Source: a virus
Strand: one strand, 5' to 3'
Length of the DNA stretch: 46,562 bases
Virus record (IMG/VR): IMGVR_UViG_3300047473_000023
Span: 1-46,562 of that record
Both the position numbers and the translations under genes were made by a program. The notes under the pieces are model-generated. The model saw only the letters and a list, made by a program, of their open reading frames with translations. It ran no database searches and was not told the DNA's origin. Positions 1-5,424 of the stretch are shown here, in pieces (position 1 is the first letter of the stretch; each line of letters begins with the position of its first letter).

Positions 1-37
1 CGTTCGTTCGTTGGCTCGTTCGCGCGTTCTACTGGTC

Positions 38-88
38 AAAAAAAAAAAAAATAGAGAGAGACCCCTGACCCTAGGCAGAGGGTAGGGG
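38..88 (-). terminator. Minus-strand hairpin with 14-T tract inside the terminal repeat
   Basis: Read on the minus strand, CCCCTACCCT (88-79), a six-base loop and AGGGT/AGGGG (72-62, one bulged base) form a 10-bp stem. It is followed by TCTCTCTA and 14 T. This is the classic shape of an intrinsic terminator stopping leftward transcription across the genome end. The same block is in the right copy. Confidence 0.6.
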
Positions 89-109
89 GAGGAGGGGAAT
101 CTGGCAGTC

Positions 110-153
110 TGGGGAGGGGCTGGGGAGGGCGTAGGGAGGTTGTAGGGAGGCTC
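110..153 (+). repeat. Four G-rich 11-bp tandem units
   Basis: Units at 110-120 (TGGGGAGGGGC), 121-131 (TGGGGAGGGCG), 132-142 (TAGGGAGGTTG) and 143-153 (TAGGGAGGCTC) repeat with an exact 11-bp period, close to one DNA turn. They could be protein-binding iterons for packaging or replication, or support a G-quadruplex, since G-tracts of 3-5 are closely spaced. Function is inference. Confidence 0.65.
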
Positions 154-190
154 TGCCGGGTTGGGGGTAGAGCCAATAGCGGGAGATCGC

Positions 191-219
191 TTGACAGCCG
201 AGGCGGTATCGGGTAGGAT
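191..219 (+). promoter_or_regulatory. Early promoter, TTGACA-17-TAGGAT
   Basis: A perfect -35 TTGACA (191-196) and -10 TAGGAT (214-219) are separated by 17 bp. The first gene starts 20 bp further on behind an AGGAGG site. This is the likely first early promoter on the plus strand. Confidence 0.8.
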
Positions 220-238
220 GGGTTGATAGGAGGAAGCT

Positions 239-457
239 ATGGTTGAGAGCATTAGGGTACAGGCTGCTAGGCTTGAACAAGTTGTGTATGAGTTAGCGGA
301 TTGGTTTGAGGAGAAAGGCTTGACCGCCGCCGATGGGGAGTTCGTGGCCTTGTGGGTTGCAGGGTTGAGCCTCGGAGTGAGGCAAGAGCCTTGTACTGGG
401 AGGCCGGTAGAAGTCTTGGCTACGGCTTGGGCTTGGGCTGTGAAGAACGATAACTGA
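239..457 (+). CDS. Small early protein, unknown function (72 aa)
   Basis: First gene behind the promoter at 191-219. The ATG at 239 has a good ribosome site (AGGAGG, about 7 bases upstream). The product is mildly acidic, with a helical N-terminal half (LEQVVYELADWFEEKG) and a Trp-rich C-terminus (ATAWAWAVKND). I recognise no family and see no signal peptide or membrane segment. Its position directly after the terminal repeat resembles that of early host-takeover genes in T7-like phages, but no function can be read from the sequence. Confidence 0.75.
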   Translation: MVESIRVQAARLEQVVYELADWFEEKGLTAADGEFVALWVAGLSLGVRQEPCTGRPVEVLATAWAWAVKNDN

Positions 458-461
458 CAGA

Positions 462-491
462 CTAACCTTGGCGACAGCAGTGGTAGGTTAG
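462..491 (+). other. Inverted repeat between early genes
   Basis: CTAACCT (462-468) and AGGTTAG (485-491) are perfect 7-bp arms around a 16-base loop. No T-tract follows, so a processing or stability hairpin is more likely than a terminator. Confidence 0.5.
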
Positions 492-530
492 CTGCGAAGC
501 ATGGGCGGTGCGCCCGACCAGGAGGATGAT

Positions 531-623
531 ATGATTGAGTTACTGGAAGCCCTGATAGTCTTCAACCCGGCGCTGGTCTTGGCGTTGATGGCGCTGGTTG
601 ACAAACGCGGCGGGACGTGGTAG
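531..623 (+). CDS. Tiny hydrophobic peptide (30 aa)
   Basis: Short ORF from ATG 531 to TAG 623 behind a strong GGAGG at 521-525. The product is very hydrophobic in the middle (LLEALIVFNPALVLALMALV) and ends DKRGGTW, consistent with one membrane helix and a positively charged tail. The strong ribosome site and its place between two early genes argue that it is translated. Function unknown. Confidence 0.55.
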   Translation: MIELLEALIVFNPALVLALMALVDKRGGTW

Positions 624-633
624 GATTGCAATC
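624..633 (+). other. 10-bp perfect palindrome
   Basis: GATTGCAATC is a perfect palindrome directly after the TAG of the 30-residue ORF and upstream of the AGGAG of the next gene. It belongs to a series of inverted repeats between the early genes and could be an operator. Confidence 0.35.
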
Positions 634-656
634 GTCGGCTCTTAGGAGAAAACCCC

Positions 657-923
657 ATGCCTAACTGTTTTCAACTCACCCTGAAAGGCCAGACTACTCC
701 AAGCCTTCTGTCTGATGTGGATGAGGCTATTTGCAAGCACCTTGGGGTTGAGGTTGATCCCATAAAGTATGTGGAAGGTTGGTTCAACGGCATTGGCCTT
801 GCCCTGGCCTGTGGCAAGGACTGGGACTGGATCAGGGAGGAATACAAGGACTATCCCACGGACTTGGCTATCATCGACTACCTTGAGGCCAACTATACCC
901 CCAACGCATGGGGTGAAAGATAG
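657..923 (+). CDS. Small early protein, unknown function (88 aa)
   Basis: The ATG at 657 follows TTAGGAGAAAACCCC. The 88-residue product is acidic and tryptophan-rich (VEGWFNGIGLALACGKDWDWIREEY), with no membrane segment. I recognise no family. It sits in the early cluster and is flanked on both sides by palindromes. Confidence 0.7.
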   Translation: MPNCFQLTLKGQTTPSLLSDVDEAICKHLGVEVDPIKYVEGWFNGIGLALACGKDWDWIREEYKDYPTDLAIIDYLEANYTPNAWGER

Positions 924-939
924 CCTCTCACAAACTACC

Positions 940-959
940 CTGCACATTACGGTGTGCAG
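940..959 (+). other. Inverted repeat between early genes
   Basis: CTGCACA (940-946) and TGTGCAG (953-959) are perfect 7-bp arms around a 6-base loop, 37 bases upstream of the next ATG. Confidence 0.5.
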
Positions 960-996
960 TTCTAGTGTGTTGGAGCAAACTTAAGGAGAGAACCAA

Positions 997-1203
997 ATGA
1001 CTACCCAAGCAATAACCCTTACCCGCTGGACCTGTGACCGCTGCGGGGTTACCCAAGACAACCCCGAGGCCGACGAACAGGAGATACCCATCGGTTGGGC
1101 CTGCGCCGCGGTTTCGGCGGATGACGTCGAGCCTAAGACCTTCGACCTGTGCCCGAGTTGTACAGCGGACCTTGGGCAGTTCCTTAAGGGAGAAGCGTTC
1201 TAG
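997..1203 (+). CDS. Small zinc-ribbon protein (68 aa)
   Basis: The ATG at 997 lies behind TAAGGAGAG. The product carries CDRCG near residue 13 and CPSC near residue 52, a two-knuckle arrangement that would bind one zinc. The linker is acidic. Stand-alone zinc ribbons of this size in phages may contact DNA or host proteins, but the role here cannot be told. Flanked by hairpins at 940-959 and 1216-1260. Confidence 0.7.
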   Translation: MTTQAITLTRWTCDRCGVTQDNPEADEQEIPIGWACAAVSADDVEPKTFDLCPSCTADLGQFLKGEAF

Positions 1204-1215
1204 CGGAGACAGGCT

Positions 1216-1260
1216 ATGCCCTTAGCCCCGCAGGGGTTCCTCTCTGTAAGCTAAGGGCAT
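1216..1260 (+). other. Long inverted repeat with inner hairpin
   Basis: ATGCCCTTAGC (1216-1226) and GCTAAGGGCAT (1250-1260) are perfect 11-bp arms. Inside the loop a second hairpin, CCCC GCA GGGG (1226-1236), competes with the base of the stem. There is no T-tract. The 134-bp gap 1204-1337 holds this structure and no gene that I can see. A structured RNA, processing site or weak terminator are all possible. Confidence 0.55.
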
Positions 1261-1337
1261 TCCCGGCCTCACTAGCCGAACGCAGGCTTAGCCAAGTTCT
1301 GGTTCAGCCACGTAACCCCTGAGTAGGGAGATAGAGT

Positions 1338-1523
1338 ATGAATACCCTCGCTATCATCAACCTCGCCCGCCGCTATGCCAAAAACATCGTGGCCAAGCGC
1401 TATCCTGACCTGCCCAAAGCCGAGGCCACCGCCAAGGCCCGAGAACTCGCCGCCTCCAAGCGGATCATGGCCCTTGCCCGGATCAACTGGACCAAGGCTA
1501 ACGCTAAGAAAGTCTCGGCATAA
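1338..1523 (+). CDS. Small basic protein (61 aa)
   Basis: The ATG at 1338 follows GGGAGATAGAGT. The product is strongly basic and alanine-rich (ARRYAKNIVAKRYPDLPKAEATAKARELAASKR broken into helices) and probably all-helical. The charge suggests nucleic acid or ribosome binding, but no family is recognised. It precedes the RMF-like gene, with a 12-bp palindrome between them. Confidence 0.65.
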   Translation: MNTLAIINLARRYAKNIVAKRYPDLPKAEATAKARELAASKRIMALARINWTKANAKKVSA

Positions 1524-1530
1524 CAACTCC

Positions 1531-1542
1531 GGGGCTAGCCCC
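1531..1542 (+). other. 12-bp perfect palindrome
   Basis: GGGGCTAGCCCC lies between two early genes, just upstream of the ribosome site of the RMF-like gene. It can be an operator or, as RNA, a very short hairpin. Confidence 0.4.
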
Positions 1543-1565
1543 TACCAAGTTCTAGGAGGTTACCA

Positions 1566-1751
1566 ATGTCTACCTACTCCGAAGCCTACGACGAAGGCCA
1601 CGCCGCCTACTCCGCCGATGAACCCCTCATCGCCAACCCTTACCCCTCCGGCACCTTCAAAGCCCTAGCCTGGCTCTATGGCTGGCTCGACGCCCAGACT
1701 GAAGACCGTGGCATCGGTGGGACTGGTGAACCTGCCCTGCCTATTCTCTAA
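1566..1751 (+). CDS. RMF-like (ribosome modulation factor fold) small protein
   Basis: The 61-residue product shows the RMF-family pattern: AYDEGHAAYSA (about residues 7-17), then NPYPSGT (25-31) and a W-x2-GWLDA close (about 36-43). Cellular RMF binds the ribosome and drives 100S dimer formation in stationary phase; phage and plasmid relatives have varied roles. The pattern is visible in the sequence. A ribosome-directed role early in infection is inference. The ATG at 1566 follows CTAGGAGG. About 20 C-terminal residues extend beyond the motif. Confidence 0.75.
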   Translation: MSTYSEAYDEGHAAYSADEPLIANPYPSGTFKALAWLYGWLDAQTEDRGIGGTGEPALPIL

Positions 1752-1782
1752 CGGAGGCACCCGAAAAAATCTCGAAAACCAC

Positions 1783-1811
1783 TTGACAGCCGACCGCCGA
1801 GGTGCTATACT
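1783..1811 (+). promoter_or_regulatory. Strong early promoter, TTGACA-17-TATACT
   Basis: TTGACA (1783-1788) and TATACT (1806-1811) are spaced by 17 bp, with TG two bases before the -10 (extended -10 type). This is one of the best sigma70 matches in the window. It is followed by a leader of about 160 bases before the ATG at 1980. Confidence 0.85.
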
Positions 1812-1928
1812 ACGTAAATGATCGGAACTCCCCGGTCATTCCACCAAGCCCATCCCTGCATTAGCCTAGGTCGAAACGAACAGGCAAAGGCGTTAAGCAA
1901 CACTATAGGGAATGGCAAAACCCCGCAT

Positions 1929-1951
1929 GACTCTGGGCGGTTAACCGAGTC
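1929..1951 (+). other. Leader hairpin upstream of the 1980 gene
   Basis: GACTC (1929-1933) and GAGTC (1947-1951) form a stem that can be extended by GG/CC with one bulged T, loop GCGGTTAA. It lies 28 bases upstream of the ATG at 1980, within the long leader of the strong promoter. It could protect the mRNA or regulate translation. Confidence 0.45.
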
Positions 1952-1979
1952 ACCACACAAGCCTGAAAGGCAAAACCCT

Positions 1980-2606
1980 ATGACCGCTATCAATATCCCC
2001 GTTACCAAGGCCGGTAACAAAACCATCTCCGTTGAGACCGACCAGCTTCACGAACGTGTCTACATCGCCGCCCTGACCAAGGGCCTCAAAGACCTCGCCA
2101 ACGGCGGCGCTACCAAACTCGCCAATGTCAAGGACGCCAAGACCGACGAAGAAAAGGCTGAGTTCGAGACCGCCGCTATCGAGAAGGCCCGTGACCGGGT
2201 TGCCCAGATGTACACCGGCACCCTGAAGCTTGGTCGTGAAGCCGCAGTCAAAGGCCCGACCGGCGCTGTCATGACCGAAGCCCGGCGCATTGCCCGTGAC
2301 CTCATCAAGCAGCTTATCAAGGACTCCGGCGGCAAGGTCTCCCACTACGCCGCCTCCGAAATCACCAAGGCCGCGAATGAACTCCTCGCTGACCCGGACC
2401 AAGGCCCCGGCTACATCAAAATGGCCGAGGACAACCTCGCCGCCCGGACCAAGAAAGACATCAAGTTCGACGTCACCAAGCTGGTCGAAGACCCCGGCAA
2501 GGTCGCTGCTGCGGAGGAAGCGGCGAACAAGAAAAAGGCCGGGGTTCTCTCCGCCGCCACCGCTGGCAAGGTCGCTCCCCGCGTCAGCCCTGCGGTGAAG
2601 CACTAA
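1980..2606 (+). CDS. Early protein, helical, unknown function (208 aa)
   Basis: The ATG at 1980 (product start MTAINIPV) is preferred over an in-frame ATG at 1818 because the upstream 54 residues look like leader sequence, lie right at the promoter, and GAAAGG precedes 1980. The protein is lysine- and alanine-rich and predicted mostly helical, with a basic end (EAANKKKAGV, APRVSPAVKH). No family recognised. Behind the strongest early promoter and with an own terminator-like hairpin after it, it is probably an abundant early protein; role unknown. Confidence 0.75.
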   Translation: MTAINIPVTKAGNKTISVETDQLHERVYIAALTKGLKDLANGGATKLANVKDAKTDEEKAEFETAAIEKARDRVAQMYTGTLKLGREAAVKGPTGAVMTEARRIARDLIKQLIKDSGGKVSHYAASEITKAANELLADPDQGPGYIKMAEDNLAARTKKDIKFDVTKLVEDPGKVAAAEEAANKKKAGVLSAATAGKVAPRVSPAVKH

Positions 2607-2614
2607 CACTCTAG

Positions 2615-2636
2615 GGTAGGGGGTTCGCCCCCTACC
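2615..2636 (+). terminator. Stable hairpin with TTCG loop
   Basis: GGTAGGGGG (2615-2623), loop TTCG and CCCCCTACC (2628-2636) form a 9-bp perfect stem closed by the very stable tetraloop. Only TTCCCTC follows, so it would end transcription partly, or act as an mRNA 3' end or processing site. Confidence 0.6.
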
Positions 2637-2659
2637 TTCCCTCAAGTCGGAGAACACAT

Positions 2660-3280
2660 ATGACACTCACATTCAACGAATCCAACGCCCTGTCCACACT
2701 CGAAACTGTCATCTCTGTCATTAAGGAGGTCGATGAACTTCGGTCTAACAACGACCGGCTAGTCGCACAGCACATCCAAGACACGGACGCAATCGCTATC
2801 CTGTCCGATACCAAGGAATCCCTCGAAGCCCGCATCGCCCAACTTGAAGCGGCCCTCGCCGTGGAACAGCACAGAAACCTCGCCTTGGCCGACGAAAGGA
2901 CCGCGCTCGAAGCTTCCCTGCGCCAAGAACAGGAACTTGCCGGACAGCATTGGAACGATCTGACCAACGTTCGGGACAACCTCAGACAAACCTCAGACAA
3001 CCTCGCCGCCGTCACCTTCGACCGCAACCGCACCGCCGCCAAACTCACGGAGGCCGAGGACAAGTTGGCTCGATTTCGGGACATTCTGGGGATTCCCCAT
3101 CCCATCGAACCCGTTGCAAGCCCTGCACCTAGCCCGGAGCCTGTGGTGGGGGTTGATAGTCCTGCCGATAGCGAGGCTGTGACCTCCGGCGACTACGTTG
3201 TGATTAACTGGGATTCTCTCAAGGCTCAGCCGGAGGAGGCCGAGTCGGTTGAAGACTATCCCTACCGCGACGCTCTCTAA
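2660..3280 (+). CDS. Coiled-coil early protein (206 aa)
   Basis: The ATG at 2660 follows GTCGGAGAACACAT. Residues of roughly 10-145 show heptad-like leucines and alanines with many charged residues (TKESLEARIAQLEAALAVEQ), a long coiled coil. The rest is proline- and acid-rich (PSPEPVVGVDSP). No enzymatic motif. It lies between two hairpins, the second a good terminator, so it is the last gene of the first early unit. Possible scaffold or inhibitor; no function can be given. Confidence 0.7.
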   Translation: MTLTFNESNALSTLETVISVIKEVDELRSNNDRLVAQHIQDTDAIAILSDTKESLEARIAQLEAALAVEQHRNLALADERTALEASLRQEQELAGQHWNDLTNVRDNLRQTSDNLAAVTFDRNRTAAKLTEAEDKLARFRDILGIPHPIEPVASPAPSPEPVVGVDSPADSEAVTSGDYVVINWDSLKAQPEEAESVEDYPYRDAL

Positions 3281-3300
3281 CCCCACAGCAGCCTAACTCA

Positions 3301-3334
3301 GCCCCGGTCTAGCAAACCGGGGCATTTTCTTGAT
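3301..3334 (+). terminator. Intrinsic terminator of the first early unit
   Basis: GCCCCGGT (3301-3308), a 7-base loop and ACCGGGGC (3316-3323) form a perfect 8-bp stem, followed by ATTTTCTT. A good rho-independent terminator separating the hairpin-punctuated early genes from the next unit. Confidence 0.8.
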
Positions 3335-3349
3335 CACTTTGCTCTTTAC

Positions 3350-3416
3350 AATCTAATAAAATCCCATTGCCCTATAAAATCTAACAAACCTATAAAATAA
3401 TCCTTGCAATCTAATA
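3350..3416 (+). repeat. AT-rich direct repeats next to a promoter
   Basis: CAATCTAATA occurs at 3350-3359 and 3407-3416, with a variant AAATCTAACA at 3377-3386. CCTATAAAAT occurs at 3371-3380 and 3389-3398. The last CAATCTAATA overlaps the -35 end of the promoter at 3404-3432. The island is far more AT-rich than the surroundings. The arrangement suggests operators for a regulator. Confidence 0.65.
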
Positions 3417-3432
3417 GCTTTTATGTTATTAT
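3404..3432 (+). promoter_or_regulatory. Promoter TTGCAA-17-TATTAT
   Basis: TTGCAA (3404-3409) and TATTAT (3427-3432), 17 bp apart, precede a GGAGG ribosome site and the 32-residue ORF at 3456. It would drive the replication/recombination unit that runs from 3456 rightwards. Direct repeats overlap it. Confidence 0.7.
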
Positions 3433-3455
3433 AGAGACAATGGAGGATCGTCCCT

Positions 3456-3554
3456 ATGGAATTTCTCGTAACTTGCCTCATAGCCATAGTCATCGGCGTT
3501 ATCACAGGGCTAATCACCGGCGGCATTGCTTGCTTATTCATGGATAAACTATGA
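3456..3554 (+). CDS. Tiny membrane protein (32 aa)
   Basis: ATG 3456 follows GGAGG (3442-3446) at proper spacing. The product is almost one transmembrane helix: about residues 4-28 (LVTCLIAIVIGVITGLITGG) and then MDKL. Its stop overlaps the ATG of the next gene (3551), so the two are translationally coupled. It is the first gene behind the promoter at 3404-3432. Function unknown; phage membrane microproteins can act on host membrane processes. Confidence 0.65.
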   Translation: MEFLVTCLIAIVIGVITGLITGGIACLFMDKL

Positions 3555-3820
3555 CTGATGAACGAATGGAAGTCACTTTTGCTGGTCGCTACCTTGGAAC
3601 CGCGTTTGGTTGGGATGGAGACAATACAGTCATTTGGTATTACGATTTCCAAGCCACCGAAAGCATTGAAATTCCAGCAGGCGATACTTTAACCATAGAC
3701 TGGGTAGAGGGAGTAATTAAACTAGTAAAATATAACGGCGATGATGATGAACAAGGCCAAGAGGTTTTTAATCAAGACCTTATAACCTTCCTTAGCACAG
3801 TACCAAGGGCCACGCCATGA
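3551..3820 (+). CDS. Small acidic protein, unknown function (89 aa)
   Basis: The start overlaps the stop of the preceding membrane peptide by 4 bases. The product is acidic and probably beta-rich (NTVIWYYDFQATESIEIPAGDTLTI), with a run of acidic residues (GDDDEQG). No family recognised. The AT content is higher than in the genes before and after. Its stop overlaps the next ATG (ATGA at 3817). Confidence 0.65.
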   Translation: MTDERMEVTFAGRYLGTAFGWDGDNTVIWYYDFQATESIEIPAGDTLTIDWVEGVIKLVKYNGDDDEQGQEVFNQDLITFLSTVPRATP

Positions 3821-4080
3821 CCCCGCCTCCTCCCCACGCGGTTTTGTTATGGACCGATGAAACCTATATCTATGCCGAGCTTCCTATGACCGGCGGCGGG
3901 TTCTACCGCCTATCCCTTCCCTACAACGGTCTCGGCCTTGCCAAAGCCTTAAACCTCCTCCGCGATCACCGCCCGACCGCGCGGCCACCTTCCACTCCGC
4001 CTACACCGCGCGCACCTAAAGGCTACACACCGGCGCAGGTTCAATCCGCGATTGCGATTTTAGGAAAGGTTCGGAAATGA
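3817..4080 (+). CDS. Small proline-rich protein, unknown function (87 aa)
   Basis: ATGA-coupled to its neighbours at both ends. The N-terminal half looks like a small beta domain (VLLWTDETYIYAELPMTGGG). The C-terminal part has a proline-rich linker (PPSTPPTPRAPKG) and then a short helix (PAQVQSAIAILGKVRK). No family recognised. Confidence 0.65.
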   Translation: MTPPPPHAVLLWTDETYIYAELPMTGGGFYRLSLPYNGLGLAKALNLLRDHRPTARPPSTPPTPRAPKGYTPAQVQSAIAILGKVRK

Positions 4081-4298
4081 CCACACCGGCCCGCCGCTAT
4101 GCCCGCCACCGTTGGGCAGTCTATGGTAAACTTGGTTGTATAATCATGGCGCGGCACGGTCTGTCTCCTATCCGTTACTTGGTTCCCGCCGCCCGTCATA
4201 TTGTCTCTGACATCGAAATGTCCTTAGACAACCTCCACCTGATCCTTACTGAACACCTCCGCCAAATGAAAGCCACCGGCTCTTGGAGGCAACTATGA
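4077..4298 (+). CDS. Small basic protein, unknown function (73 aa)
   Basis: Starts at the ATGA overlap at 4077. The N-terminus is rich in arginine and tyrosine (ARRYARHRWAVYGK), followed by a helical C-terminal half. No motif recognised. Its end overlaps the next ATG at 4295. Confidence 0.6.
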   Translation: MTTPARRYARHRWAVYGKLGCIIMARHGLSPIRYLVPAARHIVSDIEMSLDNLHLILTEHLRQMKATGSWRQL

Positions 4299-4612
4299 CC
4301 ACCGACGAAGCTATAGCTACTGCCGAGTCTGAAGGTTGGTGCGTTCGTAATTTAATCAATCAAGCACTTAAACCCGACTCCCGGAACTGGTTCACCACTT
4401 TAGATGGTGGAGGATACTACACTAATGACGGTCTTTATCGTCGGCGGGTCAAGGCTGGTATAGGCCAAACACCGGCAGAAGCTATCTTAATAGCCCTATC
4501 CGCCGATGAGAAAACCGACGAAGTTCAGTCCTACACCACCGACGGTCCGCGCCCTTTGCTTTACGATTTGACCCGGCGCGAACCCACCACACCGATCAAC
4601 AGGAGGTTTTAA
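4295..4612 (+). CDS. Small protein, unknown function (105 aa)
   Basis: The ATG at 4295 is chosen over an in-frame TTG at 4283 because it forms an ATGA overlap with the upstream stop and has TTGGAGG in front. The product contains a pattern common in small phage proteins that respond to data-entry-like repeats (GIGQTPAEAILIALSA), i.e. a conserved tail found in many phage hypothetical proteins. Function unknown. Confidence 0.65.
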   Translation: MTTDEAIATAESEGWCVRNLINQALKPDSRNWFTTLDGGGYYTNDGLYRRRVKAGIGQTPAEAILIALSADEKTDEVQSYTTDGPRPLLYDLTRREPTTPINRRF

Positions 4613-4617
4613 GAGCC

Positions 4618-4833
4618 ATGACAGAGGAAGAACTAGCGCAGATCGAGGCGCGAGGAGTAGTCATGGGATTGAAGCTTATAGCGTTGGTGCTAGTCGCGTC
4701 CCTCGCTGTAGTTTGGGGCGATCAAATCATCGTCACGTTCTACGTGCTCGACGCCACCCGCGTGCTGCCGTTCTGGCAGGTGCTCGCCACCCTCGGCCTC
4801 GTCGGGCTCGTCCTCGCTTATAGGCCATCTTGA
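4618..4833 (+). CDS. Small membrane protein, two helices (71 aa)
   Basis: Product with an acidic N-terminus (MTEEELAQIEARG), a hydrophobic segment at about residues 17-33 and a second at about 50-67. AGGAGG lies 12 bases upstream. No family recognised. It precedes another one-helix protein (4835), so the pair may work together in the membrane. Confidence 0.65.
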   Translation: MTEEELAQIEARGVVMGLKLIALVLVASLAVVWGDQIIVTFYVLDATRVLPFWQVLATLGLVGLVLAYRPS

Positions 4834-4834
4834 C

Positions 4835-4954
4835 ATGCTCACGCGCCTCGCGTTTCTGGCTCTGGCCATCGTTCTCGGCGCAGCGATTTTCACCTTCGCC
4901 GCGCTCGAATTCTTCGACCTCATCGAACGCGCCGTATTGGCCAAAGAAGCTTAA
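4835..4954 (+). CDS. Small one-helix membrane protein (39 aa)
   Basis: ATG 4835 starts one base after the upstream TGA. Sequence features: basic start (MLTRL), hydrophobic helix (AFLALAIVLGAAIFTFAAL), acidic/helical tail (EFFDLIERAVLAKEA). A longer frame overlapping it (4830-5027) has a basic low-quality composition and runs over the ribosome site of the next gene, so this one is preferred. The ribosome site is weak; coupling to the upstream gene is likely. Confidence 0.5.
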   Translation: MLTRLAFLALAIVLGAAIFTFAALEFFDLIERAVLAKEA

Positions 4955-4966
4955 CAGGAGGAATCA

Positions 4967-5188
4967 ATGCCTAAGTATGAAACACGTGCAGGGCAGGTTA
5001 CCGAAGCCGATCTTTACCAAAAACTAATCGAGAACCTCCGCATAGCCCAAGAAGACGCAGCCATGCTCTCACACCTCCGCGGCCTTAACCACGGTGTCGC
5101 TGCCGCCCGAGGTTGGTTGGTTATCTCCGAGCAACTCAAAGCCATGCAGCGGGCGGTGATTGCTATAGCTGTGGGGAAATTGCAATGA
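4967..5188 (+). CDS. Small helical protein, unknown function (73 aa)
   Basis: ATG 4967 follows CAGGAGGAATCA. The product is predicted fully helical (ADLYQKLIENLRIAQEDAAM). Its stop overlaps the start of the XRE regulator gene (ATGA at 5185). No family recognised. Confidence 0.65.
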   Translation: MPKYETRAGQVTEADLYQKLIENLRIAQEDAAMLSHLRGLNHGVAAARGWLVISEQLKAMQRAVIAIAVGKLQ

Positions 5189-5424
5189 CCTATAAAGAAC
5201 TGTGTGCGTTTCTTAAACAAAAGCGCATAGGCAGAAGACATAAACCTGAGAGCCTTGCTATTATTGTAGGAGTGTCTGTTTCTTCTCTTTCGAGTTGGGA
5301 GTCCGGCAAGCGCACTCCGACGATGTTCAACCTCCACGCTTGGGCTAACGCCCTTGGCTACGACCTAGAATTCACACTCACACCGAGGCCAACCCATGGA
5401 GCCATCTATGTTAAACCCGACTGA
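5185..5424 (+). CDS. XRE-family helix-turn-helix regulator (79 aa)
   Basis: Started at ATG 5185, which overlaps the upstream stop; an earlier in-frame start at 5113 would lie inside the upstream gene. The product has the Cro/C1-type pattern: LAIIVGVSVSSLSSWESGKRTP, i.e. helix-turn-helix with the usual S-x-WE-x-G-x-R-x-P end, then a second helical part (LHAWANALGYDLEF). Such proteins bind operators; the repeats at 3350-3416 in front of this operon are candidate sites (inference). There is no integrase, so a lysogeny switch is unlikely; timing of early expression is more plausible. Confidence 0.8.
   Translation: MTYKELCAFLKQKRIGRRHKPESLAIIVGVSVSSLSSWESGKRTPTMFNLHAWANALGYDLEFTLTPRPTHGAIYVKPD

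Larger units (their letters stand above)
1..160. repeat. Terminal direct repeat, left copy
   Basis: The first 160 bases are repeated at the right end of the window. The only difference seen is the A homopolymer: 14 A here (38-51), 13 A in the right copy. The copy starts inside a GTTC tetranucleotide run; the right copy is preceded by one further unit of that run. Size and position fit a T7-type direct terminal repeat, but an overlap left by assembling a circular or permuted molecule gives the same picture. Inside it lie a minus-strand hairpin plus T-tract and four G-rich 11-bp tandem units. No gene is seen in 1-238. Confidence 0.85.

Noticed and set aside
1901-1912. CACTATAGGGAA, like the core of a T7 RNA polymerase promoter
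   Set aside because: Single occurrence that I could find, the upstream half of a T7 promoter is missing, and no phage RNA polymerase gene is visible.
1950-2666. Long minus-strand ORF opposite the early gene at 1980
   Set aside because: Shadow of the GC-rich plus-strand gene; glycine/valine-rich without recognisable domain, and covers the terminator hairpin.
4830-5027. 65-codon ORF overlapping the membrane peptide at 4835
   Set aside because: Basic, Ser/Arg-rich shadow frame that covers the ribosome site and start of the next gene.
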